This document shows positions 1-7,666 of a DNA stretch of 22,083 nt, in pieces. A program made the translations under genes and the position numbers. The notes under the pieces are model-generated. The model saw only the letters and a list, made by a program, of their open reading frames with translations. It was not told the origin of the DNA and ran no database searches. The DNA comes from M55B154 sp964486725 (GTDB lineage: Bacteria > Spirochaetota > UBA4802 > UB4802), in NCBI GenBank assembly GCA_964486725.1, contig CAZAOK010000060.1:1-22083 (forward strand). Direction: 5' to 3'. Positions within the stretch are counted from its first letter, which is position 1; the number at the start of each line of letters is the position of its first letter.

Positions 1-84
1 ACTATAATAAGCAATTATATCAGTTGATTAAATATAAAACTCAATCAGTTTTTATTAATCTATACCATGTATCATCCTTTTTCT

Positions 85-130
85 TCTCTTCGCGCATCTC
101 TGCGCCCTTCATGCCTTAGCGGTAATCCCC
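85..130. repeat. degenerate CTCTGCG-family repeat remnant
   Basis: This stretch carries CTCTGCGCC (98-106) and a trailing CCTTAGCGGT. The same nine bases occur at 21912-21920, and related C/G-rich phrases occur at 9508-9582 and 18767-18822. No clear second arm is visible here, so I read it as a decayed copy of a dispersed palindromic family. The assignment rests on short matches only. Confidence 0.35.
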
Positions 131-163
131 CAATAATCTCTCTGTTCAATTAATTTCCTGTTG

Positions 164-215
164 TTGACATGACAGAAAAAATGAGTTGTAATGTAGAATG
201 TAATAACCGGGTTAT
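164..215 (+). promoter_or_regulatory. sigma-70-like promoter with overlapping palindrome, for the FGGY kinase
   Basis: A perfect -35 box TTGACA (164-169) is followed after 17 bases by TGTAAT (187-192), a 5/6 match to the -10 consensus. Transcription should begin near 199. The palindrome ATAACC-G-GGTTAT (203-215) lies just after the predicted start, and an overlapping CCGGG/CCCGG pair (207-211 and 216-220) is also possible. A repressor bound there would block early transcription, as is common for sugar-utilisation genes; that role is inferred. Confidence 0.55.
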
Positions 216-238
216 CCCGGGGCTTTTGGGAGCGTGCG

Positions 239-1747
239 ATGATGACCTTTTACGCGGTGCTTGACATAGGCAAGACCAACAAGAAAATTTCCATATACAA
301 CGAAAATTTTGAAAGAGAAGAAAGCCTGGCAAAAGAATTCGGCGAGCAGACGGTTGACGGCCTGCAGGTGGAACCGGTGGAGGAGACCTGGCAATGGTTT
401 GCCGCTTCCATGAAGGATCTGTCCTCAAGGTATCCCGTGTCGGCGGTATCGGTTACTGCCCACGGGGGTACCTTCGTGTGTGTAAACGATAAGGGCGAGG
501 TTGTCGTGCCGGTGCTTTCCTATACCAATGATCCGGGAGAGGAATTTCATGACCGGTTTTACGATCAGTATGGCGGCCCGGTTAAACTGCACCGTGAGAC
601 GGCCACACCGGACATGCCCGGACTTGGCTGTGTGGCAAAGGCGATAGAATTCTCCCGGCAGCGGTTCCCGGTTGAGTTCCAGTCAACCACCCACATTGTC
701 TCCCTGGCTGGTTATTATGCCATGCGGTTGACCGGGAATGCTTCTGTGGACAGTACATCACTGGGCAGTCACACCGGGCTGTGGGATTTCAACAGGAAGC
801 AGTATTCCCGGCTGGTGGATGATATGAACATTCGGCACCTTCTGTCGGCCCGAGTATCACAGCCATGGGACGTGACGGGCACGGTGTTACCGGAAGCGAG
901 CAGACAAACTGGACTCGGGGAAGATGTAAAGGTGGCGGCGGGTATACACGATTCCAACGCGTCACTGCTTCCATATATCCTGGTGAATAATTCCAGTTTC
1001 ATGCTGCTCTCATCAGGAACAGTCATGGTGGTGATGCGGCCAGATGAAAAGGCAATGGTGCAGGACAGCATGCTGGGAAAATCCATATATTACAACCAGG
1101 GTGCCCTGGGGAACCCGGTAAAGACGGTGCTTTTTCTGGCGGGACTGGAATTTGAGACCAACATGGGGCAGTTGCTGGCTGCAGGGGGAGGAGAGGGTCA
1201 TCCTTCCTTTAACGGGGAGATCAGCTCTGACATTACAAGCCGGCTGGAGGATTTCATATTACCCTCACTTGTCCCCTTCGGTATATTTCCCGAATCCATG
1301 GCCCGTGTGATAAGCGGGGGCCGTGCTATTCCCTTCGGGGATATAGCGGCCGGTGAACATCCATTACTGTTTTTGGATTACGAGAGGGCCTATCATGTTC
1401 TTTGCCTTTCCGTGGCCATTCAGACCCTGGCTGCCCTGCGGCAGGGAGGCATGCAGCCGGGAGATACCGTGTATCTTGAAGGAGGTTTCAGCCGCAACGA
1501 TGCCTTTGTGAAGATAATGGCATCCCTGCTTGATGAACAGCAACTGGTTACCTCAAGCCTCGAAGAGGCATCGTCCTTTGGAGGGGCGCTGGTTGCAGCA
1601 GCGGCACATGATGGAATATACCCTGGTGATTTGTCGGGTACCTTTACCGTTGATTACCGTCCCATAACCGGTGAAGAACTGGCAGGGCTGGACGCATACG
1701 TGGAAAAATTTATGAACCTTGTTAACGGTAGGCAGGGACAGGTCTAA
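239..1747 (+). CDS. FGGY-family carbohydrate kinase
   Basis: A 502-aa protein of normal FGGY length with the two-domain actin-like sugar-kinase fold. The N-terminal DIGKTNKK (residues 9-16) is the ATP phosphate-binding loop. GIHDS (235-239) places Asp238 where the family catalytic base sits. SSGTVMVVM follows, and LEGGFSRNDAFVKI near residue 420 is the C-terminal adenosine-site signature. FGGY kinases phosphorylate a terminal hydroxyl of a sugar or polyol with ATP in the cytoplasm. The sequence suggests rhamnulokinase/fuculokinase-like relatives, but I cannot name the substrate. Start: ATG ATG with a GGGAG ribosome site at 228-232. A nucleotidyltransferase gene follows 91 bases downstream, which suggests the phosphorylated product is then activated. 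No sugar isomerase, aldolase or transporter is nearby. Confidence 0.9.
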   Translation: MMTFYAVLDIGKTNKKISIYNENFEREESLAKEFGEQTVDGLQVEPVEETWQWFAASMKDLSSRYPVSAVSVTAHGGTFVCVNDKGEVVVPVLSYTNDPGEEFHDRFYDQYGGPVKLHRETATPDMPGLGCVAKAIEFSRQRFPVEFQSTTHIVSLAGYYAMRLTGNASVDSTSLGSHTGLWDFNRKQYSRLVDDMNIRHLLSARVSQPWDVTGTVLPEASRQTGLGEDVKVAAGIHDSNASLLPYILVNNSSFMLLSSGTVMVVMRPDEKAMVQDSMLGKSIYYNQGALGNPVKTVLFLAGLEFETNMGQLLAAGGGEGHPSFNGEISSDITSRLEDFILPSLVPFGIFPESMARVISGGRAIPFGDIAAGEHPLLFLDYERAYHVLCLSVAIQTLAALRQGGMQPGDTVYLEGGFSRNDAFVKIMASLLDEQQLVTSSLEEASSFGGALVAAAAHDGIYPGDLSGTFTVDYRPITGEELAGLDAYVEKFMNLVNGRQGQV

Positions 1748-1838
1748 TTACCCGGTTTGTACAAAAAAAATCATTGAAAAGAATGTCCATGTAGTAAAAA
1801 TAGGAAATTCTTTACAGAGAAACCACAGGCGGGCATGT

Positions 1839-2825
1839 ATGCAGGAACAAACCGGGAAAAAGCCTTATGCCATAATCCTGGCCGGGTATGACAAGCCGGA
1901 CAGGAAGACCATGATTAAGCGTAAGCGTGAGATCATTGAATCCTACGAGGGTGACGAGATCTTTGTTGGAAAGAACAAGTTTCTGCAGAATATCGCCGGG
2001 AAACCGGTTATACAGTACGTACTGGACGCGGTATATAACGCACGTAAAAATGGTGAACCTCTTTATGAGAAAATATTCGTCTACAACGACGTGCGAAACC
2101 TTACCGATGCATTAGATACCAGCCGGTATGAAAACCTGGAAGTGCGGCAGATGAAGTCTTCGGTGGGTGGTCATCTGCGTGATTTCTACTTTAACCATGT
2201 TGAATATGGGCGCCGGGTGGACGCTTTTTTCGGGGATACACCGAGAATTACCACTGAAGATGTGGAATATATAAATGCCGAATACGATGAAATTCTGGGG
2301 GAAAAAACAGACTTTCGGGGAAACACCGCCTACATCGTGTATGCCATCGTTGAATATGAAGACATGAAAGAGGATAACTGGCTTCCCCAGCGTATCAAGG
2401 TGATTAAGCGGGGTAAGAACAAGGGGAAGCTGAAAACTTTCGTGGGGTTTAACGGGTTCCAGGCACGGGTGGGTAATTCTTCCGCCATTATAAAGCATGC
2501 AACCCTTGACCAGATAGTCGAAAAAGAGTCCATAAACTTTTTTTACAACCTGCGAAAGGCCCTGGCTCCCAGTAACTTCTCCAAGATATTGTACCATATC
2601 TGGAAAACCCGCCATACCAACGTGGTGCAGCAGGTGAAGAACAAGTGCCTGGACGAAGAACTCTTCTATAAAACCTCAGTTGAAATTATTGAACGGGTAG
2701 ATAAGATAGACCTCTCCGATTTCGGCGGGTATATATACCACATCAAGAAAAACGCGGCCCGCTGGGAAAACGATATCGACGGCCCGAAAGACCTGGAGAT
2801 ATTTCGCCAGCGCATGGAAGAATAG
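1839..2825 (+). CDS. divergent nucleotidyltransferase (NTP-transferase fold)
   Basis: A 328-aa protein starting AIILAGYDKPDRK and continuing GKNKFLQNIAGKPVIQYVL. This is the layout of sugar-phosphate or MobA-like nucleotidyltransferases: a nucleotide-binding loop, a Lys, then a GKPxIxYxL helix. The usual G-rich loop is replaced by a longer basic segment of about 20 residues. AFFGDTPRITTEDV, roughly 40% into the chain, matches the metal-binding GDxP motif of the family. The C-terminal third is unrecognised. The reading frame extends back to 1719 inside the kinase gene. I chose the ATG at 1839 because GGCGGG precedes it and the family similarity starts right after it. It probably shares the upstream kinase promoter. 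The substrate is unknown. Confidence 0.7.
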   Translation: MQEQTGKKPYAIILAGYDKPDRKTMIKRKREIIESYEGDEIFVGKNKFLQNIAGKPVIQYVLDAVYNARKNGEPLYEKIFVYNDVRNLTDALDTSRYENLEVRQMKSSVGGHLRDFYFNHVEYGRRVDAFFGDTPRITTEDVEYINAEYDEILGEKTDFRGNTAYIVYAIVEYEDMKEDNWLPQRIKVIKRGKNKGKLKTFVGFNGFQARVGNSSAIIKHATLDQIVEKESINFFYNLRKALAPSNFSKILYHIWKTRHTNVVQQVKNKCLDEELFYKTSVEIIERVDKIDLSDFGGYIYHIKKNAARWENDIDGPKDLEIFRQRMEE

Positions 2826-2878
2826 CCCTGTATCCCTCACAGGGAAAAGAAATACATACAGATGAAACATTCACGTGG

Positions 2879-3050
2879 TAAAATATTTGTAATTACTCAG
2901 CTATTACCAGGATAAAGATCATTTGCTTCATAATGAACAGTTATCGAGATGGTTCCCCCCGCCTTCGGCGGGGGGAACCATCATATTATTATTCATTTTA
3001 TAATAATTTTGATTATTCAGTATGACAGCTGAGTAATTACAAATATTTTA
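2879..3050. repeat. 172-bp element with perfect 24-bp terminal inverted repeats
   Basis: Bases 2879-2902 and 3027-3050 are exact reverse complements over 24 bases (TAAAATATTTGTAATTAC... and its complement), separated by 124 bases. Similarity continues imperfectly inward. The interior holds a 16-bp GC-rich hairpin (2948-2982) and no reading frame. A partial copy lies at 14148-14199. The size and ends fit a miniature inverted-repeat element or a large structured RNA. No transposase and no unambiguous target-site duplication are seen. The right end stops three bases before the ribosome site of the nitroreductase. Confidence 0.75.
2948..2982. terminator. 16-bp GC-rich hairpin, terminator-like
   Basis: The arms 2948-2963 and 2967-2982 pair perfectly over 16 bp around a UUC loop (closing CUUCG). 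The structure is very stable and is followed only by AT-rich sequence without a proper U run. It sits about 120 bases after the nucleotidyltransferase stop and could end that transcript in either direction. It is also the core of the inverted-repeat element. Confidence 0.5.
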
Positions 3051-3063
3051 TAAAGGAGTCTAT

Positions 3064-3930
3064 ATGGAATTTTCAAATTCACTACACAAGATTGTAACAA
3101 AACGTTATTCCTGCCGAACCTACCGGCAAGAGAAACTTTCAGATAGTGACAGGCTTCAGCTTGAAACATATATTGATGAGATTCCAGCCCCACCTTTTGG
3201 CAATACTGTTCGTCTTCAGCTAAAGGCCGCCTCACCTGATGACGAAAAGTCATTAAAGAACCTCGGCACATACGGTGTAATTCGAAATCCAGCCGGGTTT
3301 ATTATCGGTGCCGTGGGTGAAGGTGAGAAGAACCTTGAGGATTTCGGGTTCGTCATGGAGCATGTTATCCTGTTTGCCACCCACATGGAGCTTGGCACCT
3401 GCTGGCTGGGCGGCACATTCAGCCGTTCGGCATTTGCCGGTGCCATAGCACTGAGTCACGATGAGCTGCTTCCCGCGGTGGTGTCGGTTGGATACCCGGC
3501 GAAGAAAAAGAGCATGATGGACGCCATGATACGGTTCAGCGCGGGATCCAACAGGCGAAAACCCTGGGAAGAACTGTTCTTCGATGGGAGTTTTCATGCC
3601 CGTCTTGACCAGGCTGGCGCGGGGATGTACGTGGACGCCCTTGAAATGGTACGCCGGGCACCGTCCGCCTCGAACAGGCAGCCATGGCGGGTAATGCGGG
3701 ATGGCGAGGGGGTGTTCCACTTCTACCTTGACAGGACGAAGGGATATTCAAGCAGCAGCAAGAAGCTTTTCGGGCTTCTTGACCTGCAGCGTGTAGATAT
3801 GGGGATAGCCATGTGTCATTTTCAGCGTGCCGCCGCCGAGATGAACCTCAACGGCAGCTTTATTGCTGACAATGAAGCCCTTGTGCCAGGAGAACACCGG
3901 GAATACGTGATAAGCTGGAAAAGTGCCTGA
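3064..3930 (+). CDS. nitroreductase family protein (TM1586-like)
   Basis: A 288-aa FMN-dependent nitroreductase-fold protein. RYSCRTY near residue 15 is the N-terminal phosphate-binding segment of nitroreductases. ELGTCWLGGTF (about 111-121) and APSASNRQPW (199-208) are typical of the putative TM nitroreductase group (PF14512 type), in which two nitroreductase-like halves form one chain. Such proteins bind FMN and use NAD(P)H in the cytoplasm; the substrate cannot be read from sequence. Start: AGGAG at 3054-3058 lies six bases before ATG. The gene is isolated on its strand and directly abuts the inverted-repeat element, so that element must lie in its promoter or 5' leader. Confidence 0.85.
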   Translation: MEFSNSLHKIVTKRYSCRTYRQEKLSDSDRLQLETYIDEIPAPPFGNTVRLQLKAASPDDEKSLKNLGTYGVIRNPAGFIIGAVGEGEKNLEDFGFVMEHVILFATHMELGTCWLGGTFSRSAFAGAIALSHDELLPAVVSVGYPAKKKSMMDAMIRFSAGSNRRKPWEELFFDGSFHARLDQAGAGMYVDALEMVRRAPSASNRQPWRVMRDGEGVFHFYLDRTKGYSSSSKKLFGLLDLQRVDMGIAMCHFQRAAAEMNLNGSFIADNEALVPGEHREYVISWKSA

Positions 3931-4093
3931 AAGATATGTAAATTAATGAAACACAGGGTGGATTGTGATATTACATTAGTAATGAATAATATCAATAATT
4001 TACTTATTTATTCTTGTATACTATGCGTATTCATATAAAAGTGGTTCCGGATCATTGGACGGATTTGTGATAATTCGGGAAAAGGTGGTTGCA

Positions 4094-5680
4094 ATGACTG
4101 AAAGAACATATACGGCAAAAGATGTCTTGATCATAAAGAACAGCTTCACCTATTTGGTCGCCTATCTTATCGTGGCGACAATCGCGGAGATATTTCAGAT
4201 AGTAGCAGATGTTGATTGGAGCGAGGTGGTCCCCCCGCTGATAGTCAACCTTACATGTATTATTATTGCCTATAGTATATACTCACGAAAAAAACATCAT
4301 AAACCGGCCAACCTGCTTATCTGGATACTGGGTTTTCTTACTGTTGCAATGCCCATGATCGCCAAGTTCAAGTACGGGTTTGATGTGGGTTGGACCTTTG
4401 CCCTGCAGTCGTATAATACCTCTATACTGATGATAATACTGGTTATCATGCTGCAATTGCAGCATAATAGACGGGCGTTTATCTTTTACAGTGTTTTAGC
4501 GTTACTGGTATGGTCTTTCTTTGTAGTTTTTGCTATATCTAAAGGCGGAGCTGTGTCACTTCATGCCATGGAAAACGGTGTACCCGTAACTGACAAAATT
4601 GTTCTTTTACGGGAGATCTTTTTTATACTCATGTTTGGTCTTCTCTGCTGGCTTTCATATAGAACGATACCGGTAATTGACAGGTACGATGAACAGACCA
4701 CCATGCAGCGTGAGAAGATACAGGAGCAGGCGCGTGTCCAGCACGAGATGACACGGCAGATCAAGGAAAAGATGCATGGGTTGACCGAACAGGTGAACCG
4801 GCAGGACAGGCTTACCGGGAGCTTCAACGATAAGATGCAGACACAGGCCAGCACATTCGAAGAGATCTCCGCCTCCCTTGAAGAGCTCTTAGGATCGGCT
4901 GAGAATATATCAACCATCTCCGGTGAGCAGGTGTCTGGTAACGAGATAATGGAAGAGATAATCAACGAGTTTCGAAATATCAAGTCAGAAACACGTGAGA
5001 ACCTTGAAGCGGCAATAAATGACGTGGACAGCGTGGTTGCCGATACCAGTACGGCCAACGAGCGGATATCTGATATACAGAATACAATTGGTGCCATCCG
5101 CGACCAGAGTACCCGCATTGCTGAGACCATCTCCATGATAGTGGATATTGCCGATCAGATCAACCTTCTCTCGTTAAACGCCAGTATAGAGGCTGCCCGC
5201 GCGGGGGATTACGGAAGGGGATTCGCGGTGGTGGCCGACGAGATTGGAAAACTTGCAACCCAGACCACCGATAGCGTGAAAGAGATCGAATCGGTTCTAT
5301 CCAAGAGTACCCATACCACTGAAGAAGGGGTGGGGGTCATCAAGACAACGGCGGATATGCTGAAAGGACTGATCGACCGCATGGGGCAGAGTTCTGAGAA
5401 GATTAAACTTCTTCAGGACAGCATTATGCTTGAAGAAAAGTACATAAAAACCATCATCGACCAGATGATGAACAACGTGGAAATGGCACGCAATATCGGA
5501 ACCGGCACCGAGGAACAGAAAGAAGCTATCGAGGCTTCAACAAAGGCCATCGAAGAGATGAATTCGGTAGTATCAAAGATGGTAGACGAGATCCAGGACC
5601 TTACCAACACATCCCGTTCTATAGCCGAGGGTGCTGAAGAACTTCTGGAAAGGGCAAAACATGCCATTGATGAGAAGTGA
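4094..5680 (+). CDS. methyl-accepting chemotaxis protein with six-TM sensor
   Basis: A 528-aa chemoreceptor. Residues about 16-190 form six predicted membrane helices with very short loops and no large periplasmic domain. A coiled coil starts near residue 200 (YDEQTTMQREKIQEQ) without a recognisable HAMP domain. The kinase-control tip, near 350-392, reads DIADQINLLSLNASIEAARAG and continues GRGFAVVADEIGKLA, which is essentially the universal tip that contacts CheA and CheW. Signals are probably sensed inside the membrane or through a membrane partner. Start: an upstream in-frame ATG at 4055 exists, but AGGTGG directly before 4094 favours the shorter form. No che genes are nearby. The tip wording resembles spirochaete receptors. 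Confidence 0.93.
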   Translation: MTERTYTAKDVLIIKNSFTYLVAYLIVATIAEIFQIVADVDWSEVVPPLIVNLTCIIIAYSIYSRKKHHKPANLLIWILGFLTVAMPMIAKFKYGFDVGWTFALQSYNTSILMIILVIMLQLQHNRRAFIFYSVLALLVWSFFVVFAISKGGAVSLHAMENGVPVTDKIVLLREIFFILMFGLLCWLSYRTIPVIDRYDEQTTMQREKIQEQARVQHEMTRQIKEKMHGLTEQVNRQDRLTGSFNDKMQTQASTFEEISASLEELLGSAENISTISGEQVSGNEIMEEIINEFRNIKSETRENLEAAINDVDSVVADTSTANERISDIQNTIGAIRDQSTRIAETISMIVDIADQINLLSLNASIEAARAGDYGRGFAVVADEIGKLATQTTDSVKEIESVLSKSTHTTEEGVGVIKTTADMLKGLIDRMGQSSEKIKLLQDSIMLEEKYIKTIIDQMMNNVEMARNIGTGTEEQKEAIEASTKAIEEMNSVVSKMVDEIQDLTNTSRSIAEGAEELLERAKHAIDEK

Positions 5681-5695
5681 ACCTGCGGTTTACAA

Positions 5696-5739
5696 CTCAT
5701 GCGCAACATTCTCCTGCTTTAAGAGATGTCGCGCATGAG
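5696..5739. terminator. bidirectional terminator-like hairpin
   Basis: CTCATGCGC (5696-5704) pairs exactly with GCGCATGAG (5731-5739). The stem extends inward through ACAT/ATGT and TCTC/GAGA with small interruptions. It lies between the convergent chemoreceptor and lipoprotein genes and could stop both transcripts. There is no strong U tract. Confidence 0.5.
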
Positions 5740-5771
5740 AAGACTCTTATACTCCGGTAAAGAAAACCATG

Positions 5772-6212
5772 TTAATATGAAACAGCGTTGTCCCCATAGG
5801 TGATGGTAACCTTCTGTCCGTCGCCGTCATCGGCTTTTGCAACTGAAACGCCGAATATCCAGCCGGTATAGCCTTTCCTGTACATAATTGAGACTGGTGA
5901 TTTCATCTGCCGTACCCATTCATTGTTGTCTGAAAAAGCTTTTTCCAGTTCCGAGGTGTAATGTTTCATGATGGCGTCCGCGTTTCCCTTGTCAGCGGGA
6001 ACGAAGGTGAACAGTTCACTGTTTGAACCTGTTTTGATACCGGTAATTTCTGATCCCTCGTACATGGTGATACCCAGGTCTTTCAGCGCGGCCTGGAATT
6101 CTTTTTCAGTTTTTGGTTCAACAGCTTTGTCAGATGCTGACTCCTTTGAACCGCATGCAACAACGGCCAGCGCCATTGCCATGATAATAAGGATTGTTGC
6201 TAATTTTTTCAT
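5772..6212 (-). CDS. lipoprotein, paralogue of the 6598-7095 product
   Basis: A 146-aa lipoprotein with a basic start (MKK), a hydrophobic stretch and a lipobox VVAC (Cys20), so it should be lipidated and membrane-anchored. The mature part contains EFQAALKDLGITMYEGSEI, then VPADKG and HYTSELEKAF. These align with EFQQLLGKLGVKLYRGTEI, VPRKSG and YYKKELDKAL in the 6598-7095 product, so the two are clearly related. I do not recognise the family. A strong AAGGAGG ribosome site precedes the ATG. It is the last of four minus-strand genes and may be partly uncoupled from them by the hairpin at 6350-6371. Confidence 0.88.
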   Translation of the reverse strand: MKKLATILIIMAMALAVVACGSKESASDKAVEPKTEKEFQAALKDLGITMYEGSEITGIKTGSNSELFTFVPADKGNADAIMKHYTSELEKAFSDNNEWVRQMKSPVSIMYRKGYTGWIFGVSVAKADDGDGQKVTITYGDNAVSY

Positions 6213-6349
6213 CTGATTCCTCCTTCATGGTTTAATTTTTTTAAGTGCATTTTATTCTAAATGTCAATAGATTATTACTTTTCATTTTCATCGAGAAAGG
6301 GGCAGGGAAAATTAGTGTTGCACTATGCGTTCTCTTTTATGAGGTTACA

Positions 6350-6371
6350 GGGGGCAGGTTTCCCTGCCCCC
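6350..6371 (-). terminator. GC-rich hairpin between lipoprotein genes
   Basis: GGGGGCAGG (6350-6358) pairs with CCTGCCCCC (6363-6371). Read on the minus strand, the loop is the stable GAAA tetraloop. It lies 24 bases after the 59-aa lipoprotein stop. There is no U run, so it may attenuate transcription or protect mRNA ends rather than terminate fully. Confidence 0.5.
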
Positions 6372-6395
6372 CGTGTTTCGAAGATATGACCAGTT

Positions 6396-6575
6396 TTACT
6401 TGTTTTCGGGGTAGTTTTCCTGCTGGTCTTTACCCATAGGGGGTGTTTCCTGCATGGGTTGCTGCTGCTGTGGCTTTCGTTCCAGCATGTTCTCTGAATC
6501 TGATTCCTGTGAACCACATGCTATTAACGCCGTCACCATTGCGATGGACATGAGAATAACGGTTACTTTTTTCAT
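6396..6575 (-). CDS. small lipoprotein, Gln/Pro-rich
   Basis: A 59-aa lipoprotein with signal MKKVTVILMSIAMVTALIAC, lipobox LIAC and Cys20. The mature part has only 40 residues, is Gln-, Glu- and Pro-rich and looks disordered. AGGAGG sits seven bases before the ATG, a decisive start cue; the frame runs further upstream without support. The signal peptide and the first residues after Cys (GSQES) closely resemble the 5772-6212 product (GSKES). It may therefore be a truncated paralogue that kept the export signal and lost the domain. Function unknown. Confidence 0.75.
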   Translation of the reverse strand: MKKVTVILMSIAMVTALIACGSQESDSENMLERKPQQQQPMQETPPMGKDQQENYPENK

Positions 6576-6597
6576 AAAGCTCCTCCTGAAAATTAAT

Positions 6598-7095
6598 TTA
6601 ATATGGTTTTTCAACGTCTTCTTCTTCGTAAACCGGAACTTCACCTGCAGGTTCTTCCGCCACGGGATTCTTGTCAATTTTAAGTATGGTGGAATACCCG
6701 CCCCTGGCTGGAGTGTTGCTGACACTTACGGCGAACTGGTGCCTGGTCTCATCGTTCATGTACAGAACGTAAAGAGGAGTATCAACCTTCTTTCTCCATT
6801 TATCAACGGGGGATAATGCCTTATCCAGTTCTTTCTTGTAATAAGCGGCAATATCCTTTGGGGTTCCGGATTTACGGGGGACAACAGTGTACAGGGAGCT
6901 GATAACCCCGGCATTAAAACCCTGAATTTCAGTTCCCCTGTATAATTTAACCCCCAGTTTTCCCAGTAATTGCTGAAATTCCTGCCGGGTCTGCGGGGTG
7001 GGAAATTCATCAATCTTGTCTGTAGCATCATTTCCGCAACCACCTGCAAACAGGAAAACAGCAATTAAGATCATCACTGTATAGTACTTTTTCAT
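6598..7095 (-). CDS. lipoprotein, paralogue of the 5772-6212 product
   Basis: A 165-aa lipoprotein: MKKYYTVMILIAVFLFAGGC is a signal peptide with lipobox AGGC (Cys20). The mature domain shares the EFQxxLxxLG, YxGxEIxG, VPxxxG and YYxxELxKA pattern of the 5772-6212 product. It extends further and ends in an acidic tail (EEEDVEKPY). GGAAGG precedes the ATG at 7095. It lies 42 bases after the DUF4168-like gene and 22 bases before the small lipoprotein, so all are probably co-transcribed. The paralogue pair suggests a partner or redundant role in the envelope; the family itself is unrecognised. Confidence 0.87.
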   Translation of the reverse strand: MKKYYTVMILIAVFLFAGGCGNDATDKIDEFPTPQTRQEFQQLLGKLGVKLYRGTEIQGFNAGVISSLYTVVPRKSGTPKDIAAYYKKELDKALSPVDKWRKKVDTPLYVLYMNDETRHQFAVSVSNTPARGGYSTILKIDKNPVAEEPAGEVPVYEEEDVEKPY

Positions 7096-7137
7096 GAGAG
7101 TACCTTCCCATAGAGGTCTGCACAAATGGAAATGTAA

Positions 7138-7530
7138 CTATTTACCTTCGATTTTTTCATGAACCTCTTTTTGCAGTTCTGGATCCTGCTTGATCGACTG
7201 AACGATGCTGTTGTAGGTTTGCGGGTCAAGACCTTCATCATTCAACGCTTCAATCATTTCCCCCTGAGCTTCTTTCTGCAGTTCCTGTTGTTGACCCTTG
7301 TCTTTCGTGCCCTGCATCTTTTGTGAATATTCTGTCCGTATCTTGCTTATTTCACGGGTGGCAGAAACGAACTTGTCTACGGTTTTGTCGTCAAGTTCGA
7401 CGGCCGGGGCCTGTTGTTGTTGTTGAGCGGCATTTGGCGGCTGGTTCTGGGAAAACAACGAAGTTCCCGTAAAAAGAACCATTGCGAAAATTGATGCGAC
7501 AACTGCTACCATGTAATTCTTGTGTAACAT
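7138..7530 (-). CDS. DUF4168-like secreted protein
   Basis: A 130-aa protein with a cleavable signal peptide (MLHKNYMVAVVASIFAMVLF... ending near SLFS). A Gln-rich linker follows, then a helical domain with DDKTVDKFVSATREISKIR and LDPQTYNSIVQSIKQDPEL. The two-part pattern of a conserved first helix and a C-terminal 'YNxIxxxxxxDxxL' helix matches DUF4168, a periplasmic family of unknown role. AAAGGAGG lies directly upstream of the ATG. It is first in the minus-strand cluster and so is set by the promoter at 7568-7597. Confidence 0.82.
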   Translation of the reverse strand: MLHKNYMVAVVASIFAMVLFTGTSLFSQNQPPNAAQQQQQAPAVELDDKTVDKFVSATREISKIRTEYSQKMQGTKDKGQQQELQKEAQGEMIEALNDEGLDPQTYNSIVQSIKQDPELQKEVHEKIEGK

Positions 7531-7567
7531 ATATCCTCCTTTATTTTGGTGTGACCTTGTTAAGTAT

Positions 7568-7597
7568 AGTTTAAGGCACACTTGTGGTATGTGTCAA
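7568..7597 (-). promoter_or_regulatory. promoter candidate for the lipoprotein operon
   Basis: On the minus strand TTGACA (7592-7597) is followed by TAAACT (7568-7573) after 18 bases. A second -10-like hexamer TATACT (7563-7568) overlaps but is too far from the -35. The site is about 40 bases before the DUF4168-like start and about 70 bases from the divergent TetR promoter, so the two operons share a control region. Confidence 0.45.
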
Positions 7598-7666
7598 TGG
7601 GTGGAATGGGTGTTACAGGTTTTTTTTATTTTTTTTGATGCAGAAAACATAATAAACGAAATGCTG

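Noticed and set aside
25..60. AT-rich inverted repeat near the left edge
   Set aside because: The arms pair only with gaps and the composition makes chance pairing likely.
1719..1838. N-terminal extension of the nucleotidyltransferase overlapping the kinase gene
   Set aside because: No ribosome site, no domain similarity, and family resemblance begins at 1839.
2112..2615. 167-aa minus-strand open frame
   Set aside because: It lies wholly inside the nucleotidyltransferase, has no ribosome site and no recognisable motif.
3962..3996. AT-rich imperfect hairpin after the nitroreductase
   Set aside because: Pairing is broken and the sequence is low complexity, so it is too weak to call a terminator.
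4016..4093. Flagellar-type (sigma-28) promoter for the chemoreceptor
   Set aside because: TAAA is present near 4036, but no GCCGATAA-like -10 box follows at the right distance.
4561..5136. 191-aa minus-strand open frame
   Set aside because: It is the antisense of the chemoreceptor coiled coil; Ser/Ile/Leu-rich content is the usual by-product.
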